A DNA stretch of 40,514 nt from Planctomycetota bacterium (GTDB lineage: Bacteria; Planctomycetota; Planctomycetia; Gemmatales; Gemmataceae): contig JACOUH010000106.1 of assembly GCA_016177925.1 (NCBI GenBank), forward strand, positions 1 through 40,514, read 5' to 3'. The notes under the pieces are model-generated. The model searched no databases, had not been told where the DNA came from, and saw only the letters and a list, made by a program, of their open reading frames with translations. The translations under genes and the position numbers were made by a program. Below, one piece after another: positions 1-8,573 of the stretch (position 1 is its first letter; the number at the start of each line of letters is the position of its first letter).

Positions 1-37
1 GAGACGCCTGTGCTACGGCCGACGGCAAAACGCTCTA
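1..37. repeat. Right end of a TAGAGCG-bounded palindromic element, cut by the window edge
   Basis: The first 37 bases match the right end of the complete element at 4140-4268. Both share GAGACGCCTGTGCTACGGCC and end in GCAAAACGCTCTA. The left half lies outside the window. It is one of at least three copies here that end in this CTCTA terminus. Confidence 0.75.
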
Positions 38-90
38 GGTGGTGAGGTCGTGAGGTGGTGTCACCTCACCACCTCACCACCTCACCACCC
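38..90. repeat. Palindrome of GGTGGTGAGG units
   Basis: A 20-base left arm at 38-57 pairs with 62-81 with one mismatch and a four-base loop. The CTCACCACC unit then repeats to base 90. It lies directly after the TAGAGCG-type end and 16 bases before the permease start codon, so it would place a strong hairpin in that gene's leader. Confidence 0.7.
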
Positions 91-105
91 AACCGCGTGA
101 AGACC

Positions 106-1695
106 ATGCGTGCCCGCGACCTGCTCCGCTTCGCCCTGTCGGCCCTGTGGCAGCACAAGGTCCGGACCCTGCTCACGCTCAGCGGAGTGGTCGCCGGTTC
201 GTTCCTGCTTGTCGTCAGCATCGCCGTCGGGCAGGGCGTCGAGGAGACGACGGTCCAGCAGTTCCGCAAGTACGGCCGGCTCCGCAGCGTCAGCGTCTTC
301 CCCGGCTTCCAGCCGCTGGAAAAGATCATCCCGCCGGCCGACCTCGAGGTCAAAGGGCAGATGAGCGACGCCAAGCGCGAGCGCATCCGGCAGGGACTGA
401 TCCGCCACTGGCCGCGCAAGCACCTCCGCCAGCCGCCGGCCGCCATGCTCACCAACGACCGGCTCAAGGAGATTGCCAACTTCGAGCATGTCGTCGAGGT
501 CTTCCCCGCCATCCACGAGTCCTGCCGGGCCGCTTTCTCGTCGTCCACCTCGACCAGCCTCGCGCGACGGGAGCACGATGTCCTCGTCTCGGCTCCCGAA
601 CCCGGCGACGACAGGTTCCAAGCCCGCGTCGTCGCGGGCTCGCCGCTGCCGCCGTCGGGCAAGTACGTCCTCGTCCACGAGTTCCTGCTCTACCAGTGGG
701 GCCTCGTCACGGAGGAGGACGTCCAGGCGGTCGTCGGCACGAAACTGCACCTGACCTACCGGACGCGGGGCTCGCTGACGGGGCCGGCCCTGGGACTGCT
801 GGGAGGCGGACCGGCTTCCCTGTCACCCATGGAGCGCGACCTCCTGGAAGGGGCCTTGCTCCAGTTGGCCGGCCTGGTCGACAGCCTCCCCCTGTCGGCC
901 GCTCAGAAGAACATCCTGAAGAGGGTGCTGCCTGGTAGCCAAATGGGACCGCACATGGTCGAGAAGGATGTCTTCGCCGAGGACTTCACCATTGCCGGCG
1001 TGGTGCGCGAGTGGATGGAGAAAGAGGACAAGTCGACGAGCGGAATGTTCGACTGGCTGACGCGCGACACCGAATTGTTCCTGCCGCTGGCGACGGCACA
1101 GGACCTCTTCGGGCGAAGCCCGCGCCTTGCCCAGGCCGGTTACAGCCGGGTCACCGTGACGGTCGACGCCGAGGAGAACGTCGCCGAGGTAACGCAGCGC
1201 ATCAGCGCCCTGGGCTACCAGTGCTTCTCGCTGGCCGAGGTCCTCGAGAAGGTGCGCAAGAACGTCCTGCTCCTGGGCATCGTAGCGGCGTTCCTGGCGG
1301 CGATGGCCCTGCTCGTGGCGGCGGTCGGCATCACCAACATGATGCTGATGAGCGTCCTGGAGCGCACGCACGAGATCGGCGTCATGAAAGCAGTCGGGGC
1401 GCGCGACGGCCACATCCAGTTGATCTTTCTGGCGGAAGGGCTCGTGCTCGGCCTTAGCGGCGGCCTCGTCGGGCTGCTCGCCGGCTGGCTCGCTTCGTTC
1501 CCCGGCGATCGGATCGCTCGGTCCATCGTGGAGAAGCAGACGCAGACAACGCTCGAGCACTCGCTGTTCGTCTACCCGCTCTGGCTTGTCGTCGGCGTGC
1601 CCGTCTTCGCCGTCCTTGTGACGACGCTCGCCGCCGTCTACCCGGCGCGTCGGGCCGCGCGCGTCAACCCGATCCAGGCCCTGCGTCACGAGTGA
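106..1695 (+). CDS. MacB/FtsX-type ABC transporter permease
   Basis: A 529-residue inner-membrane permease of the MacB/FtsX family, whose members pair with a separate ATPase to drive lipoprotein, peptide or macrolide export or cell-envelope remodelling. One membrane helix lies near residues 20-42, followed by a periplasmic segment of about 340 residues. The C-terminal FtsX block begins near residue 386, with three helices and the family signature ERTHEIGVMKAVGA; the protein ends in PARRAARVNPIQALRHE. This topology is the standard MacB permease plan. The ATG at 106 was chosen because the family start (MRARDLLRFAL) begins there; 17 upstream in-frame codons would translate the repeat. No clear Shine-Dalgarno is seen. 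The ATPase partner is not in the window. The substrate is unknown. Confidence 0.88.
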   Translation: MRARDLLRFALSALWQHKVRTLLTLSGVVAGSFLLVVSIAVGQGVEETTVQQFRKYGRLRSVSVFPGFQPLEKIIPPADLEVKGQMSDAKRERIRQGLIRHWPRKHLRQPPAAMLTNDRLKEIANFEHVVEVFPAIHESCRAAFSSSTSTSLARREHDVLVSAPEPGDDRFQARVVAGSPLPPSGKYVLVHEFLLYQWGLVTEEDVQAVVGTKLHLTYRTRGSLTGPALGLLGGGPASLSPMERDLLEGALLQLAGLVDSLPLSAAQKNILKRVLPGSQMGPHMVEKDVFAEDFTIAGVVREWMEKEDKSTSGMFDWLTRDTELFLPLATAQDLFGRSPRLAQAGYSRVTVTVDAEENVAEVTQRISALGYQCFSLAEVLEKVRKNVLLLGIVAAFLAAMALLVAAVGITNMMLMSVLERTHEIGVMKAVGARDGHIQLIFLAEGLVLGLSGGLVGLLAGWLASFPGDRIARSIVEKQTQTTLEHSLFVYPLWLVVGVPVFAVLVTTLAAVYPARRAARVNPIQALRHE

Positions 1696-1746
1696 CCGTG
1701 TGTTTTGGGATGTTCGGTGCCGGAAGAAAGGTATCAAAGAAGTGAA

Positions 1747-1791
1747 GGCACGGGGTACAGCTGGGACTCGCAACCAGCTAATCCCCGTGCC
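1747..1791. other. Hairpin 1 with loop GACTCGCAA
   Basis: GGCACGGGG (1747-1755) pairs with CCCCGTGCC (1783-1791). Inside it, AGCTGG (1759-1764) pairs with CCAGCT (1774-1779) around the nine-base loop GACTCGCAA. The same apical core recurs in hairpin 2. It could be a bidirectional terminator, a structured RNA or a protein-binding hairpin; the sequence alone does not decide. Confidence 0.65.
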
Positions 1792-1830
1792 CCTTGTGTG
1801 GGATGGGTGGATTGGGAGGATTTCGTACTC

Positions 1831-1865
1831 GTAAGAGGTTTGGGACTCGCGACCAATCCTCTTAC
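1831..1865. other. Hairpin 2 with loop GACTCGCGA
   Basis: GTAAGAGG (1831-1838) pairs with CCTCTTAC (1858-1865), and TTGG (1840-1843) pairs with CCAA (1853-1856) around the loop GACTCGCGA. The apical TGG-loop-CCA core matches hairpin 1, while the outer stem has a different sequence that is still paired. That pattern suggests selection on structure plus loop sequence. Confidence 0.65.
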
Positions 1866-2089
1866 CCCTTCCCAAAGTGCAAGCACCGTGCCAATCGTTG
1901 AGTTCGTGTTGCGCAGGCGGCTCGAATCACGCAAATCATTGGTATTTCGCATCTTGCGTCTTCACTTTTTTTCGCGGCTCCCTCTCGCGGCGGCCGGAGG
2001 CCGAAGGGGTGCCTTGTTTCGACACACCCCTGCTGTCGTATTCTGCTGGGACTGTTCAATTTATCGCAAGAAATGAAAACGCCGAGTTT

Positions 2090-2106
2090 GCCGGCTTTCC
2101 GCCGGC
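2090..2106 (-). terminator. Possible terminator hairpin after accC
   Basis: GCCGGC-TTTCC-GCCGGC forms a compact hairpin 20 bases beyond the accC stop. On the minus strand it is followed only by a mixed A/T stretch, not a clean T-run, so the call is weak. Confidence 0.3.
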
Positions 2107-2125
2107 GCGCCGCGCTCCACAGATA

Positions 2126-3472
<1,347 letters not shown>

Positions 3473-3477
3473 AATCG

Positions 3478-3572
3478 GATTTCAGATTGCAGATTTCAGA
3501 TTGCAGATTTCAGACCGAGCAGCGGGCTGAGGCCCTCAGCAATCTGAAATCTTAAATCTGAAATCTGAAATC
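3478..3572. repeat. AATCTGAAATC palindrome between accB and accC
   Basis: Repeated GATTTCAGATT units on the left face repeated AATCTGAAATC units on the right, around an inner GCTGAGG/CCCTCAGC palindrome. The right end runs into the accB stop codon (complement at 3571-3573). The element lies inside the accB-accC transcript. Confidence 0.8.
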
Positions 3573-4056
3573 ACCCGGTGGGATCGACCTCGAACAGCAC
3601 GGTGCCGTACTCGACCGGCTGCCCGTTCTCGACCAGGGCCCGAACGATCACGCCGCTGCACTCGGCCTGGATCTCGTTGAAAATCTTCATCGCCTCGATG
3701 AGGCCGACCACGGTGCTGGGAGTGACGCGGCTGCCAACCTCGACGTACGGCTTGGCGTCGGGCTTTTCGCGGTCGTAGAAGGTCCCCGGGGTGGGGCTCT
3801 TGATCGGGGACACAGGCCGGAAGGCGGCCGGCGCAGCGGCGGGAGGGGCAGCAGGACTCGGAGCGGTGTGGGCGGCCGGAACGATCGGGGCGGGGACGGC
3901 CACGCCGGACACGAGGGCGCCGCGGCGGAGGCGGAGGCTGGCCTTGCCCTGGCGCAGGCTGACCTCACTGAGGTCGTGCTCGCTCATCAGCGCGACGAGT
4001 TGCCGGATGGTCTCGACATCGAAGGGGTTGGGACTGTTCGCCGCCTCGTCAGCCAC
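3571..4056 (-). CDS. accB: Biotin carboxyl carrier protein of acetyl-CoA carboxylase
   Basis: A 161-residue biotin carboxyl carrier, a normal length for AccB. It carries the biotin that AccC carboxylates and presents it to the carboxyltransferase. The order is a short helical N-terminus (residues 12-47), an Ala/Pro-rich linker (about 50-90) and a biotinyl domain. Lys124 in EAMKIFNEI is the biotinylated residue; the usual sequence is EAMKMMN. The start is GTG at 4054-4056, chosen because GGGAG lies seven bases upstream on the minus strand. It lies between pepQ-like and accC genes on the same strand. An efp gene, often part of this cluster in other bacteria, is not present here. Confidence 0.95.
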   Translation of the reverse strand: MADEAANSPNPFDVETIRQLVALMSEHDLSEVSLRQGKASLRLRRGALVSGVAVPAPIVPAAHTAPSPAAPPAAAPAAFRPVSPIKSPTPGTFYDREKPDAKPYVEVGSRVTPSTVVGLIEAMKIFNEIQAECSGVIVRALVENGQPVEYGTVLFEVDPTG

Positions 4057-4073
4057 CGCAGTCTCCCTTTCTC

Positions 4074-4141
4074 AGTCCTTAGTCCTTAGTCCTTAGTCCT
4101 TAGTCATTGGCCGACAGGTTGTCCCTAATGACTAAGGACTA
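4074..4141. repeat. AGTCCTT tandem repeat with inverted copy
   Basis: Four AGTCCTT units (4074-4101) and an AGTCATT variant are followed by the inverted copy AATGACTAAGGACTA (4127-4141), which pairs perfectly over 15 bases with 4094-4108. It lies upstream of accB and abuts the next element. Confidence 0.75.
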
Positions 4142-4268
4142 GAGCGGTTTGCATTTGCTCGTAGCACAGGCGTCTCGCCTGTGCGCTGTCGCGGTTCGGC
4201 ACAGGCGAGACGCCTGTGCTACGGTACAGGCGAGACGCCTGTGCTACGGCCGCCTGCAAAACGCTCTA
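4140..4268. repeat. Palindromic element with TAGAGCG terminal inverted repeats
   Basis: TAGAGCGGTTTGCA (4140-4153) and TGCAAAACGCTCTA (4255-4268) are 14-base terminal inverted repeats with one mismatch. The interior holds inverted and direct copies of GCACAGGCGAGACGCCTGTG. The last three bases form the complement of the TAG stop of the upstream-transcribed peptidase gene. The ends match those at 1-37 and 38300-38404. The size and TA-bounded ends resemble a MITE, but no transposase is present. Confidence 0.75.
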
Positions 4269-5390
4269 ATCGACTTGAAACACGCGCGTCAGCGCACGGG
4301 GCAGGTGGCTGAGCACTTCGCAGCCGTCCGGAGTGACCAGCACGTCATCCTCGATCCGGACGCCTCCCCAGCCCGGCAAGTAGACGCCCGGCTCGATGGT
4401 GAAGACCATGCCGGGCTCCAGCACCGTCTGCGAACGGGGTCGCAGGGCGGGGGCCTCGTGGACCTGCAGGCCAAGGCCGTGACCCAGGCCGTGTCCGAAG
4501 TAGTCGCCGAAACCGGCGTCGGCGATCGACGTCCGTGCTGCCGCATCGACCTCCTCGGCCTTCACGCCGGGATGGACGGCCCGGATGGCCCGCTCGCGAG
4601 CCCGGTCCACGACCGCGTGGACTTCCTCGAGCCGCCCGCGCGCAACGGGGGCGAGAGCCCCACTTCTACGGGTATCAAGAACGCGTGTCAAGTCGCTTTT
4701 GTAGAAGCGCCCGCTCACGCCCCAGTCGACCAGCAGCAACTCGCCCTCGCCGACGGTGCGGCCGGTCGGGGGAGCGTGCGGCAGGGCGGACCGTGGTCCG
4801 ACCGCCATGATCGAAGGGAAGCAGGTGCCGCGCCCGCCCGCCCGGCGAACGTAACCCTCCATCGCGTCACACAGGGCGATCTCGCTGTCGTCGGGTCGCA
4901 GCAAGGCACAGAGGACCGTGAACGCCCGCTCGGCAATATCGATGGCTTCGCGGATCTGTTTTACCTCAGTATCATCCTTGACCATGCGCAGCCGCTCGAC
5001 GCGGTCGCCAGCGCCCTTCCACTGCACCGCCGGGAGCAGTTCCTTCAGAGCTTCCCAGTCGGCAACGCTCAGCGCTGTACTCTCGAAGCCGACCTTGCGG
5101 AGGCCGAGGCCGTTGAGAACCTCGGCGACGGCGGCGAGGGTGGTCTTGGTCGGCGGGCGGATGTGCGTTTCGAGGCCGGGGCATTCCTCGGCGAGCTGCT
5201 CGGTGAAGCGCGGGTCGCTGACGAGCAGGGCCCGGTCGCGCATCAGGACGAGGTGGCTGCTCTCGCCGCTAAAGCCGGTCAGATAGCTGACATTGACGGG
5301 GCTGCTGATCAGGTAGGCGTCGAGGTCTTCGCCGGGAAGGCCGCTCAGCAGGCGCTCGCGGCGCCGCGCGAAGTTGTCCATCCCTTGCAT
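4266..5390 (-). CDS. M24-family Xaa-Pro aminopeptidase / dipeptidase
   Basis: A 374-residue cytosolic metallopeptidase of the M24 pita-bread fold that releases residues next to proline. Dimetal ligands are visible in order: the two Asp of VDWGVSGRFYKSDLTRV (about 221 and 232), the His of HGLGHGLGLQVHE (near 300), Glu of TIEPGVYLP (near 330) and Glu of VRIEDD (near 346). The N-terminal creatinase-like domain begins with the typical DAYLISSPVNVSYLTGFSG. The ATG at 5388-5390 has AGGAGG about 12 bases upstream; an alternative ATG lies three codons in. Its TAG stop is the outermost triplet of the adjoining palindromic element. pepQ versus pepP cannot be settled from sequence alone. Confidence 0.92.
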   Translation of the reverse strand: MQGMDNFARRRERLLSGLPGEDLDAYLISSPVNVSYLTGFSGESSHLVLMRDRALLVSDPRFTEQLAEECPGLETHIRPPTKTTLAAVAEVLNGLGLRKVGFESTALSVADWEALKELLPAVQWKGAGDRVERLRMVKDDTEVKQIREAIDIAERAFTVLCALLRPDDSEIALCDAMEGYVRRAGGRGTCFPSIMAVGPRSALPHAPPTGRTVGEGELLLVDWGVSGRFYKSDLTRVLDTRRSGALAPVARGRLEEVHAVVDRARERAIRAVHPGVKAEEVDAAARTSIADAGFGDYFGHGLGHGLGLQVHEAPALRPRSQTVLEPGMVFTIEPGVYLPGWGGVRIEDDVLVTPDGCEVLSHLPRALTRVFQVD

Positions 5391-5492
5391 CTCCGTGGCT
5401 CTTCCTCCTGGTGGAGTTTGATCCTTCTACCATAGCCGAGCAACAATAGGATCGCCAGCCGATTGACTTCTTGCCAATCGCCGATCGCCGAG

Positions 5493-6008
5493 TTAACTCC
5501 CCAGGCTTGCCTTGAGGTCCTTCATCAGACAATTGAGATGCAGTTCGTCAATCGGCGACGGCTCGAAACCAAAGCGCTGGTAGAAGGCGTTTGCAGTGTC
5601 GTCCTTGCCGTGAACGAGCACAGCTCGGCAGCCGATGATGTCGGCCGCCTGTGCGGCACGGAGCAGCGCGTCTTTCAAAAGGCCCGCACCAACGCCTTTG
5701 CCTTGTTCGGTGCGATCGACCGCCAACCGGGCCAGCAAGAGGATGGGGATCGGGTGCCGAGCCAAGCCCTTGGCAATCCGCGTGGGAGTTTCTTCTCGGC
5801 TCACCGAGCCCGCCGCAAGGGTGTAGTAGCCCACCACTGCTGAGCCCCGCCGGGCAACATAGGTCCGTGCCGATTGGTTCTGATGGTTCATCAGGGCGTA
5901 CTTTTTCAGATACTCGTTCAGTGCGGGTACGCCGCAGTCAAACGTCGAGAGGTCGTGACTCGCCTCCAGGGGAACCGGCCTACTCAGGGGAGGAGTTTCC
6001 GAGTCCAT
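5493..6008 (-). CDS. GNAT-family acetyltransferase toxin (TacT-like)
   Basis: A 171-residue GNAT acetyltransferase. TacT-type toxins acetylate the amino group of aminoacyl-tRNAs and stop translation. The acetyl-CoA pyrophosphate loop is QGKGVG (residues 102-107) and the catalytic-type tyrosine is Tyr143 in FYQRFGF, both in the TacT arrangement. The start at 6008 overlaps the antitoxin gene by 29 bases and has no clear Shine-Dalgarno, which fits translational coupling. An open frame extends upstream, but that part is antitoxin coding sequence. The pairing with a DUF1778 gene is the main reason to call it a toxin; the tRNA target is inferred from the family. Confidence 0.9.
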   Translation of the reverse strand: MDSETPPLSRPVPLEASHDLSTFDCGVPALNEYLKKYALMNHQNQSARTYVARRGSAVVGYYTLAAGSVSREETPTRIAKGLARHPIPILLLARLAVDRTEQGKGVGAGLLKDALLRAAQAADIIGCRAVLVHGKDDTANAFYQRFGFEPSPIDELHLNCLMKDLKASLGS

Positions 6009-6291
6009 CGAAGACGCCCTGTTCGGTAAGGAGTTGCTCCAGGGCGGGGATTTTGCGAGGCGGGGCGTCGAGGGCCTGGCAAAACGCCTTCCACCGTCCG
6101 GGCGGAAGGCTGAAATGCACCTGCTCGGCAAGCACCTGCTGGGCTGCCTGATAGGCATTCTCCAGCATGAACTTGCTCAAGGTGGTTTGCCGCAGTTCCG
6201 CGGCGCGGGCAATGACCGCCTTTTCGGCGGGCCGCAAGCGCAATTGTACTTTCGTGGCCTTCAGAGATCCGTTTCGTTTTTCCTTTGGCAT
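5980..6291 (-). CDS. DUF1778-family ribbon-helix-helix antitoxin (TacA-like)
   Basis: A 103-residue antitoxin. Residues 9-50 (SLKATKVQLRLRPAEKAVIA onward, through TLSKFMLENAY) match the DUF1778/TacA ribbon-helix-helix, which binds operator DNA. The C-terminal part normally wraps and neutralises the GNAT toxin. The ATG at 6291 has TGAGG eight bases upstream. It is first in the operon, the usual order for autoregulated pairs. A good promoter with overlapping direct repeats lies immediately upstream. Confidence 0.92.
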   Translation of the reverse strand: MPKEKRNGSLKATKVQLRLRPAEKAVIARAAELRQTTLSKFMLENAYQAAQQVLAEQVHFSLPPGRWKAFCQALDAPPRKIPALEQLLTEQGVFDGLGNSSPE

Positions 6292-6311
6292 GGCTTGACC
6301 TCATTCAAGCA

Positions 6312-6343
6312 ATTCTATGTACCTGTCCGTACAATGTCCATAC
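6312..6343 (-). promoter_or_regulatory. Promoter and likely operator of the TacA/TacT-like operon
   Basis: On the minus strand, TGGACA (6335-6340) and TAGAAT (6312-6317) are 17 bases apart, each one mismatch from the sigma-70 consensus. Two direct repeats, TGTCCGTAC (6324-6332) and TGTCCATAC (6335-6343) on the plus strand, start 11 bases apart and cover the -35 box and spacer. One-turn spacing is typical of ribbon-helix-helix operators, so self-repression by the antitoxin is inferred. Confidence 0.65.
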
Positions 6344-6349
6344 GGTCTG

Positions 6350-7250
6350 TCAAGGACTCTCTTCCGGTTTCTCACGGTCTCCCTGACGAGAGCCGAGCCG
6401 AGGACAGTGGCCGTACAGCCCCGCAGCGAAAAGCGCCCCCGTTACGAGTGGGGTGAGCATTCCCGAAGATGTCTCGCTCTCGTCGGGAGGCAGAGAGGGG
6501 CTCTTCCATTCATCGGATTCCCCCTTGTCGCCTGCAACGGCGACGTCGGCCCACGATGCTGGGCGGGAACTGCCTCGAGCCATCGCAAGGATGACCGCTT
6601 CTTCGGAGGACGCAGGAACGAGGTCGGCGATGGCGCGGTCCCACTGGCGGCGCTGGATCGCCAGAACGCCGCGGTTGACGTGCGCGACGTAGCGTACCAT
6701 CGGCTCGGCCGGGCTCCCCAGGACCTTGTTGAAGTCCTTCTCTGCCTCGTCGAATTGATTCAGCCGGATCGACGCGAAGCCGCGCAGCAGGTGCGGCCAG
6801 AGGAAGTCAGGGCGGCGCCCCAGGCACTCGGTCAGGTGGGTGATGGCGTTGGGCCAATCCCGCTCCTGAATGTGGCAGACAGCAAGGAGCAGGCGTGCCC
6901 CAACGTGTTCCGGTTGGTCGCGGACGAGCTTGTCGAGCCGGCTGGCCGCGTCCTTGAACTGCTCCTTCTGGAAAAGTTCCAGCCCTTCGAGGAACGTCTC
7001 GAATGTTCGGATGCTGGAGGCGCGCCACCGTCACCGCCTCGGCGCGAAACCGCGCCAGGGCATCGGCGCCGGCCCGCTCCACGAGGATCATCTTCAGCGC
7101 CACGATGCGCTTGAGGGCCGTCTGCCGTGCCTTGTAGACGACCCCCACTCCGCCGCGCCCAAGTTCCTCCAGGATCTCGTAGCCGGGGATGTCCGGAAAG
7201 GAGGTCGGCCGGGGGGGAACGGTTACCGGAAAGGACTCGGACGAACTCAT
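6350..7250 (-). pseudogene. Ser/Thr protein kinase with internal deletion and frameshift
   Basis: The gene starts at ATG 7250 with AAGGA seven bases upstream and encodes a normal Pkinase N-terminus: [20 protein letters not shown] (glycine loop), then [10 protein letters not shown] with the ATP-binding Lys, and ARLQHPN. Near 7010 the frame shifts. The kinase catalytic and activation loops (HRD, DFG) are missing and sequence jumps to TPR-like repeats in another frame ([20 protein letters not shown] and on to about 6600). This fits a large deletion in a planctomycete kinase-TPR protein. The reading frame beyond about 6600 looks unrelated and runs to a stop at 6350. No active kinase can be made. 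Confidence 0.82.
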
Positions 7251-7421
7251 CAGGATTCCTTCGGAAGGAGGACGATCGCCGCGAACCCGCGGCGAGCGAG
7301 GGGCTACGTTGGACGGAATTCTCCCCTCACTGAAGAGGAGCGAGAATGGGGCGCCGAACCGGACACTTTTTCCTGGCCGCCGTCGAGAATGATTCCTAAT
7401 AAAGAATGGAGTGCGCAAGCG

Positions 7422-7490
7422 GGGCCGTAGGGGTGGGCGGCTCGCCTGCCCCCGTCGCCGTGACAGACGAGCCGCCTGTCGCTACGGCCC
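7422..7490. repeat. GGGCCGTAG...CTACGGCCC palindrome
   Basis: GGGCCGTAG (7422-7430) pairs with CTACGGCCC (7482-7490). The interior carries imperfect GGCGGCTCGCCTG / CGAGCCGCCTGTC arms, the same module as the perfect palindrome at 19473-19540. It sits upstream of the mini-ferritin gene. Confidence 0.7.
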
Positions 7491-7566
7491 GTCTTCGTTT
7501 CGCGCGAGCGAGGCGGAGCGTTTTTTTCTCTTCGTCCTGTCTGTTCTCTCACTGAAGGAGGCCCTC

Positions 7567-8193
7567 ATGGCAGCACGTCCGAAGCCGCACGCGACCGGCA
7601 AGACCAAGCCGGGCGACACCAGCGAACGTGTCGGCGTGGTCGAGCTGGAGAAGCGTGGCGTCAACGTCAAGGATCTGCTCGAGAAACTGATCGACGCCGC
7701 CGGTGCCGAGTTCACCACCTACTACTACTACACGATCCTGCGCATGTACCTGGCGGGGCACGAGGACTACAAGGAGATCTGCGAGGACGCCCGGCTGGAG
7801 GACCGCTCTCACTTCGAGCTGATCACGCCGCGCATCTACGAGTTGGGCGGATCGATTCCGCGCGACATCCGCGATTTCGCCGACCGGGCCGGCTGCCCCG
7901 ACGCCTACCTGCCCAATCCGCCGACAGCGGCCAGTATCCTAACCGTCCTGCTGGAGGCGGAACGCTGCGCCGTCCGGACCTGGTCCGAGGTTTGCGACAT
8001 CACCTATGGAAAGGACTTCCGCACCTACGACATGGCGTCGCGGATCCTGCAGGAAGAAACCGAGCACGAGGCCTGGTTCATCGAACTGCTCAGCAAGGAG
8101 CGCGACAACAAGATCGTGCCCTCGGGCCACTTCCGCCGCGGCGAGCCGGGCCATGCGCCGTACAGCAAGAACCGCGGCTTCTACAACCCCTGA
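7567..8193 (+). CDS. DpsL-like ferritin-fold iron/oxidative-stress protein
   Basis: A 208-residue ferritin-like four-helix protein, closest by eye to DpsL/archaeal Dps-like mini-ferritins that oxidise and store iron with peroxide. Carboxylate and His ligands lie on four helices: [39 protein letters not shown] and [15 protein letters not shown]. The repeated ExxH and E motifs are the expected diiron ligands, and a [11 protein letters not shown] loop lies between helices. The ATG at 7567 was chosen because GAAGGAGG lies six bases upstream; the longer open frame would translate the palindrome. Eleven bases after its stop a ferredoxin gene begins, suggesting an electron-supplied iron store. Exact subfamily is uncertain. 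Confidence 0.85.
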   Translation: MAARPKPHATGKTKPGDTSERVGVVELEKRGVNVKDLLEKLIDAAGAEFTTYYYYTILRMYLAGHEDYKEICEDARLEDRSHFELITPRIYELGGSIPRDIRDFADRAGCPDAYLPNPPTAASILTVLLEAERCAVRTWSEVCDITYGKDFRTYDMASRILQEETEHEAWFIELLSKERDNKIVPSGHFRRGEPGHAPYSKNRGFYNP

Positions 8194-8203
8194 CGGAGTC
8201 GAC

Positions 8204-8569
8204 GTGTCGGAGACAGAGAAGAAGCAAGGCGAAAAGGGCGTCACCTACCCGGTGACGTTCGTGTCGGGCAGCGGTGAGGTCCAGGTGGAGGCGGCCGGCG
8301 ACGAGTACCTGCTCGACGTCGCGACCGCCGCTGGCCTGGACCTGCCTTACTCGTGCCTGCAAGGTTGGTGTACCACCTGCGCCGGCCGGCTGCTCGAGGG
8401 CAAGGTCGATCAGTCGGAAGCGCGCCGCCTCTATCCGCAGGACAAGGAGGCCGGCTTCGTCCTGCTGTGCAGCGCCTACGCCCGCTCGCCCCTGCGCATC
8501 CTCACGCACCAGAAGGATCAGATGCGGGCCTTCCGGCGGGCGCACGGTCTGCCGGCCCCGCGCGGGTGA
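8204..8569 (+). CDS. Plant-type 2Fe-2S ferredoxin
   Basis: A 121-residue protein with a beta-grasp ferredoxin domain. The cluster ligands are the CX4CX2C of SCLQGWCTTC and a later Cys in FVLLCSAYA, the plant/mammal-type spacing. It begins with GTG at 8204 behind GGAG; the frame upstream overlaps the mini-ferritin gene and has no start signal. It lies between the DpsL-like gene and an unknown gene with gaps of 10 and 4 bases, so one transcript is likely. A role as electron donor for iron release, like Bfd with bacterioferritin, is a reasonable inference but not shown. Confidence 0.92.
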   Translation: MSETEKKQGEKGVTYPVTFVSGSGEVQVEAAGDEYLLDVATAAGLDLPYSCLQGWCTTCAGRLLEGKVDQSEARRLYPQDKEAGFVLLCSAYARSPLRILTHQKDQMRAFRRAHGLPAPRG

Positions 8570-8573
8570 TCGC

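Larger units (their letters stand above)
1696..2125. other. Convergent intergenic region
   Basis: This 430-base spacer lies between the converging permease and accC genes. It holds two related hairpins (1747-1791 and 1831-1865) and a small GC hairpin near the accC end. I see no convincing coding sequence: the open frames here have no ribosome site and no recognisable product. Confidence 0.7.

Noticed and set aside
1745..1868. tRNA-like gene suggested by the GACTCGC loops
   Set aside because: No acceptor stem, D arm or anticodon arm fits; the hairpins are simple stem-loops.
4074..4108. AGTCCTT tandem repeats as a CRISPR-like array
   Set aside because: Units are seven bases with no spacers.
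4149..5435. Plus-strand open frame opposite the M24 peptidase gene
   Set aside because: It starts in the palindromic element and mirrors the peptidase codons; no ribosome site or family motif.
5984..6304. Alternative frame overlapping the antitoxin gene
   Set aside because: It overlaps the DUF1778 gene throughout, has no domain pattern, and begins between the -10 box and the antitoxin ATG.
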